A DNA stretch of 64,000 bases from Alphaproteobacteria bacterium (GCA_016794125.1 JAEUKT010000002.1:1241769-1305768); one strand, 5' to 3'. Counted from the stretch's first letter, positions 1 to 9,322 are shown. Translations and numbers: made by a program. Notes: generated by a model not told the origin, from the sequence alone.

Positions 1-2074
1 CGTCACTTATGTGTTGAGTGGCAACGTCGAAAACCTGACCCTGACCGGCGCGCTGGCGATCAACGGCACGGGCGACGCGGGCGCGAACACGATCACCGGC
101 AACGGCGCGAAAAACATCCTGACCGGTCTTGGTGGCGACGACGTGCTGGACGGCGGCGCGGGCGCGGACACCATGATCGGCGGCGAAGGCAGCGACATCT
201 ACATCGTCGATAACATCGGCGACAGGGTCACGGAAACCGGCACGCTCGGCACCGACACTGTCGAAACAAGCGTCAGCTTCACGCTTTCCGCCGGGATCGA
301 GAATATGGTCCTGACCGGCACCGGCGACATCAACGGCACCGGTAACGCCTTGGATAACGTGATCGACGGCAACGACGGCAACAACACGCTAGACGGCGGC
401 GCAGGTAACGATATCCTCAGCGGCGGCCTGGGCGACGATACTTATATTCTCGACGGCTTAGGCGACGATGTCGCGGACACCGGCGGGAACGACACGATCC
501 GCGTGGGTTTCTCCGCCTCGGTATCGTCTTATATCGGCGTTGAAAACATTGTCCTGACCGGCACCGCCGCCATCAACGCAACGGGCGACGCCGGCAACAA
601 CACGCTGACCGGCAACAGTGCGGTCAACACCCTCACGGGCGGCGACGGCGACGACACCTATATCGCGGGCATCAACGACGTCATCGTGGAACTGGACGGC
701 GGCGGCAACGATACGCTCATCATCACGCTGACGGGCGGCGGCACATTCGTCCTGCCCGACTTCATCGAAAACATCATCATTAACGGCACCGGCGGCACGC
801 TCGCAGGCGACGCCGGCGACAACACCTTCGGCGGCAACGCGGGCAACAACACGCTCGACGGCGGCGGCGGCGTCGATACCCTGTCGGGCGCAGGCGGCAA
901 CGACATCTACATCGTCGATAATGCCGGCGACGTCATCATCGAACTTGCCGGCGACGGCACGGATACCGTGCGCGCAACCGCGAACTACACCCTGTCGGCC
1001 AACGTCGAAAACCTGATCCTGCTGGGCACGGGCAATATCAACGGCACCGGCAACAACCTCGACAACACCATCACCGGCAACAGCGGCAACAACACGCTGG
1101 ACGGCGGCACGGGCACCGACAAGCTGATCGGCGGCGCGGGCAACGATACCTATATCATCGACAATATCCGCGACGTGATCGTGGATGGGTCGGGCAACGA
1201 CACCGTGATGACCGGCATCACCTATACGCTGCAGGGCGGGCTTGAAAACCTCACGCTGACCGGCACCGGCGACGTGAACGGCACCGGCAACACGCTGGTC
1301 AACATCCTGACCGGCAATTCGGGCGCGAACACGCTCGACGGCGGCGCGGCGAACGATACGCTGATCGGCGGCGACGGCAACGACGTGCTGAAAGGCGGCA
1401 CGGGCGCCGATGTCATGAACGGCGGCGCCGGCGACGACACCTATACCGTCGATAACATCAACGACCTGATCATCGATGTGACCGGTGACGGCACCGACAG
1501 CCTGACGACTACCGTGAACTATACCCTGTCATCCACGGCCGAGATCGAGGTCATCACCCTTGGCGGCACGACGGCGCTGAATTTCACGGGCAGCGACAGC
1601 GACAACACCATCACCGGCAACGCCGCAGCCAACAGCATTGACGGCGGCGGCGGCAACGACATCCTGTCCGGCCTTGCGGGCAACGATATCCTGTCTGGCG
1701 GCCTTGGCGACGATATCCTGACGGGCGGCGCGGGCGCAGACCGCATGACCGGCGGCGATGGCGCGGACACGTTCATCTTCGAATCCGCAAGCGCGCTCTT
1801 GAATATCGATACCATCACCGATTTCAACATCGTGACCGACAACGACGTGCTGGACCTGTCGGATGTGCTGACGGGTGTCTATGACCCGCTGACCGATGTG
1901 CTGAGCGATTACGTGCGCATCCTCGACAGCGGCGCGAATTCGATCGTGCAGATCGATATCGACGGCTTCGGCGTCGGCACGGCGGCGTGGAAAACGGTCG
2001 CCATCCTGCAGGGCATCAACGGGTTGACAGGCGCGCAGGCGCTGGTCGATAGCGGCAACCTGATCGTCAGTTAA
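1..2074 (+). CDS. RTX beta-roll protein, type I secreted (C-terminal part, cut by window edge)
   Basis: The reading frame is already open at the left edge (first full codon at base 2), so the start lies outside the window. What is visible is about 690 residues of roughly seven repeat units. Each unit has a glycine-aspartate nonapeptide block (NTLDGG, GGAGNDTYIIDN types) followed by a strand segment of the VENLTLTGTG type. These are calcium-binding RTX beta-roll repeats. The last ~100 residues have no repeats and match the general form of a type I secretion C-terminal target domain (DTFIFES, ITDFN, LDLSDVL, ending NLIVS). Expected fate is export in one step through an ABC/MFP/TolC-type channel and calcium-driven folding outside the cell. 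No catalytic domain is visible in this part. It overlaps the convergent gene at 2067 by 8 bases. Confidence 0.9.
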   Translation, partial: VTYVLSGNVENLTLTGALAINGTGDAGANTITGNGAKNILTGLGGDDVLDGGAGADTMIGGEGSDIYIVDNIGDRVTETGTLGTDTVETSVSFTLSAGIENMVLTGTGDINGTGNALDNVIDGNDGNNTLDGGAGNDILSGGLGDDTYILDGLGDDVADTGGNDTIRVGFSASVSSYIGVENIVLTGTAAINATGDAGNNTLTGNSAVNTLTGGDGDDTYIAGINDVIVELDGGGNDTLIITLTGGGTFVLPDFIENIIINGTGGTLAGDAGDNTFGGNAGNNTLDGGGGVDTLSGAGGNDIYIVDNAGDVIIELAGDGTDTVRATANYTLSANVENLILLGTGNINGTGNNLDNTITGNSGNNTLDGGTGTDKLIGGAGNDTYIIDNIRDVIVDGSGNDTVMTGITYTLQGGLENLTLTGTGDVNGTGNTLVNILTGNSGANTLDGGAANDTLIGGDGNDVLKGGTGADVMNGGAGDDTYTVDNINDLIIDVTGDGTDSLTTTVNYTLSSTAEIEVITLGGTTALNFTGSDSDNTITGNAAANSIDGGGGNDILSGLAGNDILSGGLGDDILTGGAGADRMTGGDGADTFIFESASALLNIDTITDFNIVTDNDVLDLSDVLTGVYDPLTDVLSDYVRILDSGANSIVQIDIDGFGVGTAAWKTVAILQGINGLTGAQALVDSGNLIVS

Positions 2075-2444
2075 GGCGCGTCATCGTCACGCGCGTGACG
2101 GTGTTGCCGTGGCGGATATCCCCCGATAGCGTCAGGCGGCCGCCGTCGCGGCTGACGGCCATGACGGTTTTATAGGTCATGATCGATTTGGTGGGGTTGC
2201 CTTTTTCATCGGTGATGAATTTGCCGCCGGGCGCGTGGCTGGGGTCGAGCGTGCTTTGCATCAGCACAGCGTCGCCCGTGATCGTGAAGGCGCTTTCCCA
2301 GATGAATCCGTTCTTGTCCTTGCGCCAGGTCATGCCGTCCCTGACCTCGGTCACGCCGTCGCTGTCGAGCGTGTGCGGGCCTGCCTCGCTGGTCTTGGTG
2401 CGGATCTCGTAGCGGCCGTCCAGCTCGTCCATCGTAATGGGCAT
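2067..2444 (-). CDS. hypothetical protein, 125 aa
   Basis: I do not recognise the family. The protein is small, has no signal peptide or membrane segment, and is rich in short beta-strand-like stretches (DGRYEIRTKT, GGRLTLSGDI, VTRVTMTRLN), suggesting a small beta-barrel or lipocalin-like fold; that is inference. The ATG at 2444 is preferred over the one at 2459 because an AGGAG lies about 7 bases before it. The gene is convergent with the RTX gene, sharing 8 bases at the 3' ends, and divergent from dnaX. Confidence 0.6.
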   Translation of the reverse strand: MPITMDELDGRYEIRTKTSEAGPHTLDSDGVTEVRDGMTWRKDKNGFIWESAFTITGDAVLMQSTLDPSHAPGGKFITDEKGNPTKSIMTYKTVMAVSRDGGRLTLSGDIRHGNTVTRVTMTRLN

Positions 2445-2576
2445 GGGTTTCTCCTGCATTCAGCCTACTATGGGGTCTTTCCGCCCGCAAGGCGCGCAGG
2501 GTTATGTTATTCCGTAAATAATTGAACGGATGGTGCGAATCCGATAACCTTGTCGTTCATCCATCAAGAGGCTCCC

Positions 2577-4229
2577 GTGGCGAAAAAAACTGCCGATACC
2601 GCTGTCGAAAAACCCGCCGAATACCGCGTATTGGCGCGCAAATACCGCCCGCGCGATTTTTCGCAGCTGAAGGGGCAGGACGCGCTGGTCCGCACGCTGA
2701 CCAACGCCATTGAATCCGGCCGCATCGCCCATGCCTTTATGCTGACGGGGGTGCGCGGGGTCGGCAAAACCACCACCGCCCGCATCATCGCACGCGCGCT
2801 GAATTGCGAAAAAGGCCCGACCATTACGCCCTGCGGCACCTGCGACCAGTGCAAGGCGATTTCCGAAGACCGCCATGTCGATGTGCTGGAAATGGATGCC
2901 GCGTCCCATACCGGCGTCGATAATATCCGCGACCTGATCGACACCGTGCAATACGCGCCGGTTTCCGGCCGCTATAAAATCTTCATCATCGACGAAGTCC
3001 ACATGCTGTCGAAGGGGGCGTTCAACGCGCTTTTGAAAACGCTGGAGGAACCGCCCGCCCACGCGAAATTCGTTTTCGCCACCACCGAAATCCGCAAAGT
3101 GCCGGTGACCGTGCTGTCGCGCTGCCAGCGTTTCGACCTGAAACGCATCGATGCGGGCTTGCTGGAGGAATATTTCGGCGAGCTTTTGAAAAAAGAAAAC
3201 GTCGAGGCCGAACAGCAGGCGGTCGCATTGATCGCCCGCGCCGCCGACGGATCGGCACGCGACGGCCTCAGCCTGCTGGATCAGGCCATTTCCCGCGAAC
3301 AGGGAAAAGTGACCGAAGCGCAGGTGCGCGAAATGCTGGGCCTTGTCGACCGCAGCGCCGGTTTCGATCTGTTCGAAGGCCTGATGAAGGGCGACACCAT
3401 CGGCACGCTGAATATCGTTGATAACCTTTACAAAAGCGGCGCCGACCCGATGCAGGTGCTGCAGGACCTGCTGGACCTCACCCATTTCCTGACCAAAACG
3501 AAGGTCGCGCCCGACACCGCGCGCGACCGTGCGCTGCCGGAAGCCGAGCGCGTGCGCGGCGCTGAACTCGCGAAGAAACTTTCCGTGCCCGTCCTCACCC
3601 GCACATGGCAGATGCTGCTCAAGGGCGCATCGGAGGTCAATCAATCGTCCCAGCCGCGCCACGCGCTGGAAATGCTGCTGATCCGCCTGCTGTATGTGTC
3701 GGAACAGCCGACCCCCGGCGATGTGCTGAAACAGCTCAAAGACGGCACGACGGTCAGCGCGGGCGGCGGCATGCCGTCTGGCGGCGGTGCGCCGCGCGGC
3801 ACGACGGTGATGCGGTCGGCTTCACCCGCAACCGCCGTCGCCATGCAGCCGCAGGAACAGGGACTGGCGCAGGTCGCCACTTTCCACGAAGCCGTCGCGC
3901 TGTTCGGCCAGAAAAAAGAAGGCCTGCTGGAGGCGGGGATTATCTCCTACGTCCATCTGGTGAAATTCGAACAGGGGCATATCGCCATCCGGCTGAAGGA
4001 AAACGCGCCGCCCAACCTGGTCGGCCAGATGTCCGACCGCCTGAGCCTCTGGACCGGCCGCCCGTGGATCGTCAGCCTTTCCCGCGAACAGGGCGAACCC
4101 ACGCTCGCCGAAATGAAGCGCACGGAAAAGGCTAATATCGACGCCGAAGTGCGCGCCAGCGTGATGGTGGCCGAGACGTTGAACGTCTTTCCGGGCGCGA
4201 AGGTCATCGACATCAAATTCAAGAAATAA
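2577..4229 (+). CDS. dnaX: DNA polymerase III subunit gamma/tau
   Basis: Clamp-loader ATPase of the replicative polymerase, which loads the beta sliding clamp and couples polymerase to helicase. Visible features: the YRPRDFSQLKGQ N-terminal signature, Walker A GVRGVGKTT (about residues 58-66), a four-cysteine zinc module (C77, C86, C89, C92), Walker B IDEVHML followed by NALLKTLEEPP, and the sensor SRCQRFDLKR. The C-terminal third is variable and Gly/Pro-rich, as in tau. A GTG start at 2577 is chosen because AAGAGG sits 5 bases upstream; the longer TTG start at 2550 lacks a comparable site. Length 550 residues is normal for alphaproteobacteria. ybaB, often the next gene downstream, is instead at 11094. 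Confidence 0.97.
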   Translation: MAKKTADTAVEKPAEYRVLARKYRPRDFSQLKGQDALVRTLTNAIESGRIAHAFMLTGVRGVGKTTTARIIARALNCEKGPTITPCGTCDQCKAISEDRHVDVLEMDAASHTGVDNIRDLIDTVQYAPVSGRYKIFIIDEVHMLSKGAFNALLKTLEEPPAHAKFVFATTEIRKVPVTVLSRCQRFDLKRIDAGLLEEYFGELLKKENVEAEQQAVALIARAADGSARDGLSLLDQAISREQGKVTEAQVREMLGLVDRSAGFDLFEGLMKGDTIGTLNIVDNLYKSGADPMQVLQDLLDLTHFLTKTKVAPDTARDRALPEAERVRGAELAKKLSVPVLTRTWQMLLKGASEVNQSSQPRHALEMLLIRLLYVSEQPTPGDVLKQLKDGTTVSAGGGMPSGGGAPRGTTVMRSASPATAVAMQPQEQGLAQVATFHEAVALFGQKKEGLLEAGIISYVHLVKFEQGHIAIRLKENAPPNLVGQMSDRLSLWTGRPWIVSLSREQGEPTLAEMKRTEKANIDAEVRASVMVAETLNVFPGAKVIDIKFKK

Positions 4230-4291
4230 CCGCGGCGCATACCGCCGACAATTGAAATGGACGGCACGCAAAGCCGTGCTAGAATCAATCC

Positions 4292-5239
4292 ATGACGGAT
4301 GACAGCCTCACCCCGCCCGCAACCGCCCCCGACCTTGCCGCGAAATATGCGGAATGGGTGACGTATCTGTCGCTGGAAAAGCATTTTTCCAAACACACGC
4401 TGCGCGCCTACACCGCCGACATGGAATATTTCTTTGGCTTCCTGACGCGGCATCTGGGCAAGCCGCCATCCATGAACGATCTTGGCGATGCGACCATCCG
4501 CGATTTCCGCAGCTGGCTGTCGAAAAAAACGATGGAGGGGGCGGGCGCCGCTACGCGCGCACGGTCGCTGGCATCAGTGCGCAATTTCCTCAAATGGCTC
4601 GATCGTAACGGCCACCTGCACAACCCCGCGATATCCTCCATCCGCACGCCGAAACTGCCCAAGAAAATCCCCCGCGCCCTGCCGCCCAAACAAGCGCGCG
4701 AAGTGGTCGAGAATGCGGACGCGATCCCGAAGGAAAACTGGATCGGCATGCGCGACCGCGCGCTGTTCATGCTGCTCTATGGCTGCGGGTTGCGGATTGA
4801 CGAGGCGCTACAGCTCGATTTCGGCACACGCCCGATGAACGGCGAAGTGCGCGTGATAGGCAAGGGCTCAAAAGAACGTATGGTGCCGGTTATTCCGGTC
4901 GTTGAACGTATGCTGAACGAATACCTCGCCGTCGTCCCCTTTACGATGGAAAAGGATACGCCGCTGTTTCGCGGCGCAAAGGGCGGGCGGCTGGCGCAGG
5001 GTGTCGCCCAGCGCGACCTGCGGAATTTGCGCAAATCCATCGGCCTGCCGGAATCCGTCACGCCCCACGCCCTGCGCCACAGCTTTGCCACGCATATCCT
5101 CGTGAACGGCGCGGATCTGCGCACCATCCAGGAACTCCTCGGCCACGCCTCCGTCTCCACCACCCAACGCTACACCGACTACGATAACGCGCAGATCATG
5201 GACATCTACATGAAGGCGCATCCGAGGGCGAAGGATTGA
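4292..5239 (+). CDS. xerC: tyrosine recombinase XerC
   Basis: Site-specific recombinase that resolves chromosome dimers at dif together with XerD and FtsK. An N-terminal SAM-like core-binding domain (about residues 15-110) is followed by the catalytic domain. The full catalytic set is visible: R168 (GCGLRIDE), K191 (GKGSKER), H259 and R262 (PHALRHSF), H285 (LGHAS) and nucleophile Y294 (TQRYTDYD). Length 315 is typical. XerC rather than XerD is inferred from overall resemblance and from the neighbourhood; the two paralogues are hard to tell apart by eye. It is 62 bases downstream of dnaX on the same strand and overlaps the next frame at its stop. Confidence 0.9.
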   Translation: MTDDSLTPPATAPDLAAKYAEWVTYLSLEKHFSKHTLRAYTADMEYFFGFLTRHLGKPPSMNDLGDATIRDFRSWLSKKTMEGAGAATRARSLASVRNFLKWLDRNGHLHNPAISSIRTPKLPKKIPRALPPKQAREVVENADAIPKENWIGMRDRALFMLLYGCGLRIDEALQLDFGTRPMNGEVRVIGKGSKERMVPVIPVVERMLNEYLAVVPFTMEKDTPLFRGAKGGRLAQGVAQRDLRNLRKSIGLPESVTPHALRHSFATHILVNGADLRTIQELLGHASVSTTQRYTDYDNAQIMDIYMKAHPRAKD

Positions 5240-5241
5240 GA

Positions 5242-6042
5242 ATGAAGATTGTATATTCGTTATCGATTGAAGATTATATAGCTATCAATCAATACTTATT
5301 TGAAACATCGCCTGAAAATCAATTTAAGATTTTGAGGATCATGGCTACGGCAACTACTCTTGCGCCATTTCTTATATTTTCTCTTATAAGCCATAGCTGG
5401 TCGAACCAATATATCTGGTCAATATCAGTACTTTTTGGATTTGGCTTCTCGCTAATGAATTTTATTTTGTATAAAAGTCATGAACAAAAATGCAGGCAAA
5501 AACAATTAAAAACATTTTATGAAAGCAAGCATGGAGTTGGAAGCATCGGCCAAATTACCATGGAATTAACTAATGATCATCTAGCAGTAACGGGTCCTCG
5601 TGGCAGTGAGACTTTTACGCTATCGCTTTTGACAGACATTACAAAGAGCGAAAAATTTATCGTATTAAGACGGTCTTGGCTTTTCTACGCTATACCTCGT
5701 GCGAATGTTGTTGAAGGTGACTTGCAGCTGTTTACGAATACTTTGCAATCTCTCATACCTCTTTCTCCTTCTCTGCCCGAAAAACCCGATGAAGAAATCT
5801 TGCAAAAGCACAGTTTTTGGACAACTCGCCGTTCGATGGCAGGGCTGGTCAGCTGCTGTAGTATAGCTGTTATTTGTCTATACTTTCTTTCGCGCTGCGG
5901 ATGCAGAAACGATGACACTACACGTTACGGTTTGGCGGCATCATTCGCCATGGCTTGCGCCTTTGCTGTCTTATTTTTGGATATCAGCATCGGCTGCATT
6001 AAAAAAGCACGCAGGGAAAAGAGCAAAGAGTTTACCGACTAG
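5242..6042 (+). CDS. membrane protein, YcxB-like, AT-rich
   Basis: A 266-residue protein with two hydrophobic hairpins: two membrane segments around residues 33-80 and two near residues 200-255. Between them is a soluble stretch containing FYESKHGVGSIGQITMELTNDHL and an ARANVVEG-like turn, which resembles the YcxB-like C-terminal domain (PF14317) of small integral membrane proteins. The function of that family is unknown. Start at ATG 5242 is 3 bases after the xerC stop; the upstream TTG at 5236 overlaps the stop codon and is less likely. Base composition is clearly AT-richer than its neighbours, with AT-ending codons, which suggests recent acquisition. Confidence 0.6.
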   Translation: MKIVYSLSIEDYIAINQYLFETSPENQFKILRIMATATTLAPFLIFSLISHSWSNQYIWSISVLFGFGFSLMNFILYKSHEQKCRQKQLKTFYESKHGVGSIGQITMELTNDHLAVTGPRGSETFTLSLLTDITKSEKFIVLRRSWLFYAIPRANVVEGDLQLFTNTLQSLIPLSPSLPEKPDEEILQKHSFWTTRRSMAGLVSCCSIAVICLYFLSRCGCRNDDTTRYGLAASFAMACAFAVLFLDISIGCIKKARREKSKEFTD

Positions 6043-6136
6043 CCAAGAGAGATGTTTCGGCCAGATAGTTTAATCAAGTAACTACAACTATTACGTGCAT
6101 TAAATCGTTTACAACCTATACGTGTCATGCGATAGT

Positions 6137-6571
6137 ATGCGCATGAGACTCGCCCTTGTCCTGTTTTTCTTTTTGTCCCTGCCGCAGCCTGCGGCGGCCA
6201 AGGATGTATTGGCGGGGCCGTTGACGGGGCAGGTTTTGGCGGTGCTGGATGGCGATACTGTTACCGTGCGCCTGCATATCTGGATCGGGCAGGACATTGA
6301 AACGCATGTGCGCATCAATGGCATCGACACCCCCGAAAAGCGCGGCAAATGCCTGTCGGAACGCGCGCGGGCGGAACAGTCGCGGCGCGCGCTGGCGGCG
6401 CTGCTGGCCGATGGCAAGATCCAGCTGCGCGATATCCGGCATGAAAAATATGCAGGCCGTGTGCTGGCGACCGCTGCGTCCAGCGACGGCACACCCGTCG
6501 CCGAATACCTGATCGGCAAAAACCTTGCCCGCCCCTATAGCGGCGGCAAGCGCGGCGGATGGTGTTCCTAA
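6137..6571 (+). CDS. secreted SNase-like nuclease (thermonuclease family)
   Basis: A short protein with an N-terminal signal peptide (MRMRLALVLFFFLSLPQPAAA, cleavage after AAA) and one staphylococcal-nuclease OB-fold domain. The SNase catalytic set is recognisable: DGDTVTVR (metal-binding Asp), VRINGIDTPEKRG (Arg, Asp, Thr and Glu of the active site) and YAGRVLA (second Arg). It should act in the periplasm or outside the cell as a calcium-dependent phosphodiesterase on DNA or RNA. Two near ATG starts (6137, 6143) give the same mature protein. The C-terminus ends PYSGGKRGGWCS. A longer paralogue follows at 6666. Confidence 0.85.
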   Translation: MRMRLALVLFFFLSLPQPAAAKDVLAGPLTGQVLAVLDGDTVTVRLHIWIGQDIETHVRINGIDTPEKRGKCLSERARAEQSRRALAALLADGKIQLRDIRHEKYAGRVLATAASSDGTPVAEYLIGKNLARPYSGGKRGGWCS

Positions 6572-6604
6572 ATACCTGATTATCTACATTTTTACGAACC
6601 TGCA

Positions 6605-6634
6605 TTGACATAATTTACACCGCCGGTATATAGT
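6605..6634 (+). promoter_or_regulatory. sigma70-type promoter of the TTGACATAA group (SNase-2)
   Basis: TTGACA at 6605-6610 continues as TTGACATAAT. A -10 element TATAGT lies at 6629-6634 (18-base spacer), with an overlapping TATATA at 6627 (16-base spacer). The gene starts 32 bases downstream at 6666. The same nine-base -35 extension occurs ahead of five other accessory genes in this window. Confidence 0.6.
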
Positions 6635-6665
6635 CGCGCATCATTTTAGAAGGCGCGAGCGCATC

Positions 6666-7529
6666 ATGAACTTTCAGGAATTCAAAAAAGAAGCCCGCAA
6701 GACCGCGTTGATTTTCGCGGTGGGTCTTGGCACCGGCGGCGCGATCGGCACCGGCCTCACGCTGCATTTCAACGACAACGCCGCACCGCCCGCCGCTGTG
6801 GTGGCAACATCGAACGACAACACCACGCGCCTGCGCGTGCCCGCCGACCACCGCACGGTCGTCGAGGCCGATGTGATTCAGGCAAGCGCCGACGGCACGC
6901 TGGTCGTGCGCGCGCATAGCTGGGTCGGGCAATACATGGTCACGCGCGTGCAGCAGACGGGCAGCACGGCGGGTGCCGCCTATTCCGCGAATATCACCGA
7001 TGCGAACGGGCAGACCGTGACCGATGCGAAAAAGGGATCGCGCGTTTATCTGCGCGGATTGTCATCTGCCGCAACGACGGGCATGGCGGTTGAATTGCCG
7101 AACATTAAACCCGTCAGCGACAAGATCGAAGGCCCCGTGCAGGCGCGCGTGCTGCGCGTGATCGACGGCGACACGCCCGCCGTGGTCGCGGAAGTCTGGC
7201 CGGGGCATTTCGTGGTCATCAACGTGCGCGTCGGCGGTATCGACACGCCCGAGAAAAAAGGCCGCGCGAAAAACGAATACGAAGCCGAACTGGCCGAACA
7301 GGCGAGCGCCGCGACAAGGCAGCTGATCGACGGCAAGGATGTGCTGCTGTATAACGTCGAATACGAGAAATACGGCGGTCGCATGCTGGGCGACATCAAG
7401 ACGCTGGACGGCGTGGGCGTCGCCGAAAACCTGATTTCCAAAGGCCTCGCGCGCCCCTATGACGGCGGCAAGAAAGAGCCGTGGGTTGCGCCCGCAACGG
7501 CACCCCGCACGCGCGCGCCGAAGGGGTAA
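6666..7529 (+). CDS. SNase-like nuclease with degenerate N-terminal repeat
   Basis: 287 residues. A short N-terminal hydrophobic segment (about residues 14-33) suggests a membrane anchor or uncleaved signal. The C-terminal half is an SNase domain with catalytic residues present: VIDGDTPAVV, VRVGGIDTPEKKG and YGGRMLGD. The region around residues 64-95 (VEADVIQASADGTLVVRA, then WVGQYMVTRV) aligns with the first strands of the same domain (VQARVLRVIDGDT, then WPGHFVVINV) but has lost DGDT and the downstream active-site residues, so it looks like a dead duplicate of the OB fold. The tail is Pro/Arg-rich (ATAPRTRAPKG). The gene has its own TTGACATAA promoter and ends directly against the convergent ankyrin gene. 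Confidence 0.8.
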   Translation: MNFQEFKKEARKTALIFAVGLGTGGAIGTGLTLHFNDNAAPPAAVVATSNDNTTRLRVPADHRTVVEADVIQASADGTLVVRAHSWVGQYMVTRVQQTGSTAGAAYSANITDANGQTVTDAKKGSRVYLRGLSSAATTGMAVELPNIKPVSDKIEGPVQARVLRVIDGDTPAVVAEVWPGHFVVINVRVGGIDTPEKKGRAKNEYEAELAEQASAATRQLIDGKDVLLYNVEYEKYGGRMLGDIKTLDGVGVAENLISKGLARPYDGGKKEPWVAPATAPRTRAPKG

Positions 7530-8519
7530 TTACATCCCCGGCGGTTTCAGCTTGAACCGGTTTGCGCCGGCCTTCAAAATATTCTGGTGATGCGATGCCA
7601 CCAATGCGGCGAAGCTGTCATTGGTGATGCCGCTGGATTTTTGCGTGGGCGCGGGGATTTTGTTCCATGCGGCCTTCAGGCCTTCCACATCCGACTTCCA
7701 GAATTCGGGGTCGAACAATTTGCCCAACTGCCCCGTTTCGGCGGCCAGCACGGCGACCGAACGGCCCGTACGGTCTTTCAATTCGTGCATGTCGGCAAAG
7801 CTGAAGGTGTCGCCGCTCGCCTTCATTTTTTCGATCACTTTATCAAGGCTGTTCATTTTCACCGCGCGGACCAGCGCGCTTTCGCCGGTATTGCCGTAGT
7901 TTTGGCGCAGGAAGGACTGTGTTTTGTCCTGCAGCGCAAGCGTCAGGCGGAATTCTTCGCGCTGTTCGTTCATGACTTCGGCCAGCGCCTGCACCACTTC
8001 GCCGTGCTTGTCGGCATTCGCGAGCGCAAGCGCGCTGCCATGCATCGCAAACGGGTCCGCGCCGAATTTCAGCAGCAGCCGCACGACGGGCGCATGGCCG
8101 TTGAACGCCGCCTTGCGCAACGCCTGGTCGTCCGACCTATGCGGGTCGGCCTTGGCGATCAGCAAATCGCGCACGATATCGGTGTCGCCGCGGTCGGCGG
8201 CCTTGATCAGGAATTCACCGTCCTGCGCGTTCACATCCGCGCCCATTTTGATCAGCGCGGATACTGCCTTATGGCGGCCGTTGGTGACCGCCTGCCGCAA
8301 CGCGTCATCGTTCAGCGCATGCAACTGCGCGCCCGCGTCGATCAGGTATTCGATGACCGGCACGAAACCTTCCTGCGCGGCACAGCGCAGCGCGCGGCTG
8401 TGGCCGAAATCCGGCTCCGCCCCCAGCATCACCGTCGCCATGACGTTTTCAAGATCGCCGCGCTTGGCAAAATCGGCCATTTCCACGTTCAGCTTCATGC
8501 GTTGTTCATCGGAAATCAT
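7530..8519 (-). CDS. ankyrin-repeat protein, 329 aa
   Basis: Several ankyrin repeats occupy roughly residues 12-175, with typical cores such as HSRALRCAAQEGFVPVIEYL, LRQAVTNGRHKAVSALIKMG, LIKAADRGDTDIVRDLLIA and LRKAAFNGHAPVVRLLLKFG. They form a protein-binding scaffold; the partner is unknown. The C-terminal ~130 residues are helical and unassigned. No signal peptide. The start codon overlaps the xthA stop (ATGA at 8516-8519), so the two are translationally coupled. It is one of three ankyrin proteins in the window. Confidence 0.85.
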   Translation of the reverse strand: MISDEQRMKLNVEMADFAKRGDLENVMATVMLGAEPDFGHSRALRCAAQEGFVPVIEYLIDAGAQLHALNDDALRQAVTNGRHKAVSALIKMGADVNAQDGEFLIKAADRGDTDIVRDLLIAKADPHRSDDQALRKAAFNGHAPVVRLLLKFGADPFAMHGSALALANADKHGEVVQALAEVMNEQREEFRLTLALQDKTQSFLRQNYGNTGESALVRAVKMNSLDKVIEKMKASGDTFSFADMHELKDRTGRSVAVLAAETGQLGKLFDPEFWKSDVEGLKAAWNKIPAPTQKSSGITNDSFAALVASHHQNILKAGANRFKLKPPGM

Positions 8520-9322
8520 GCGGGCTCCTTCAGGTCGATCACCACCGGCACATGGTCAGACGGCTGTTCCCAGCCGCGGATATCGCGGTGGATTTCATGC
8601 TTTGCCAGCAGGGTTTTAAGTTTTTTCGTCACCCAGATATGGTCGAGCCGGCGGCCGCGATCGGCCTTGTCCCAATCCGCCGCGCGGTAGCTCCACCATG
8701 AATACAGTTTCTGGTCATCTGGCACGAAATGGCGCACGGCATCGACCCATTCGACGGAGTTGTAGAAATTCGTGAATTTCTCAACCTCGATGGGTGTATG
8801 CGACACCACTTTCAACATCTGTTTATGACTCCACACGTCATTTTCGCGCGGCGCGATGTTGAGGTCGCCGACCGCGATCATCGGCAGCTTCGCCGAGCGT
8901 TCGGATGGAAACCATTCCGCCAGTTCATCGACGAAATCCAGCTTGTGCTTGAATTTCTCGTTCGCCTTCGGGTCGGGAATATCGCCGCCGGCGGGGACAT
9001 ACAGGTTATGCAGCTCGAACGGCGCGCCCTTGAATTTCACCTTGGCGGAAATATGGCGCGTGTCGTTTTTCTTCACGCGGTTATGCACCTGTTTATCGTC
9101 GAGCGGAATTTTCGAAAAAATCGCGACGCCGTTATACCCCTTCATCCCCGTGAAATGGTGATGCGTATAACCCAGCGAGGTGAGCGCATCGACGGGAAAA
9201 AATTCGTCGGGCGTTTTGGTTTCCTGCAGGCACAGCACATCGGGGCGCAGCTTGTCGATCATCTTGCCGACAAGGCCAATGCGCAGGCGAACCGAATTGA
9301 TGTTCCAGGTGACGAGCCGCAT
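8516..9322 (-). CDS. xthA: exodeoxyribonuclease III
   Basis: AP endonuclease and 3'-5' exonuclease of base-excision repair, in the exonuclease-endonuclease-phosphatase fold. Signatures seen: MRLVTWNINSVRLR at the N-terminus, LCLQETKTPDE (metal ligand E34), GYNGVAIFSK, VGDLNIAPRENDVW, RGRRLDHIWVT and SDHVPVVIDL with the catalytic His near the C-terminus. The start at ATG 9322 matches the family N-terminus exactly; the longer frame to 9418 adds an unrelated 32 residues. Length 268 is normal. It leads a two-gene unit with the ankyrin gene. Confidence 0.95.
   Translation of the reverse strand: MRLVTWNINSVRLRIGLVGKMIDKLRPDVLCLQETKTPDEFFPVDALTSLGYTHHHFTGMKGYNGVAIFSKIPLDDKQVHNRVKKNDTRHISAKVKFKGAPFELHNLYVPAGGDIPDPKANEKFKHKLDFVDELAEWFPSERSAKLPMIAVGDLNIAPRENDVWSHKQMLKVVSHTPIEVEKFTNFYNSVEWVDAVRHFVPDDQKLYSWWSYRAADWDKADRGRRLDHIWVTKKLKTLLAKHEIHRDIRGWEQPSDHVPVVIDLKEPA

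Noticed and set aside
1..2074. Regular repeats considered as a CRISPR array
   Set aside because: The repeats are in-frame glycine-aspartate coding repeats of an RTX protein, imperfect and without unique spacers.
2502..3662. 386-codon leftward frame across dnaX
   Set aside because: Shadow of dnaX.
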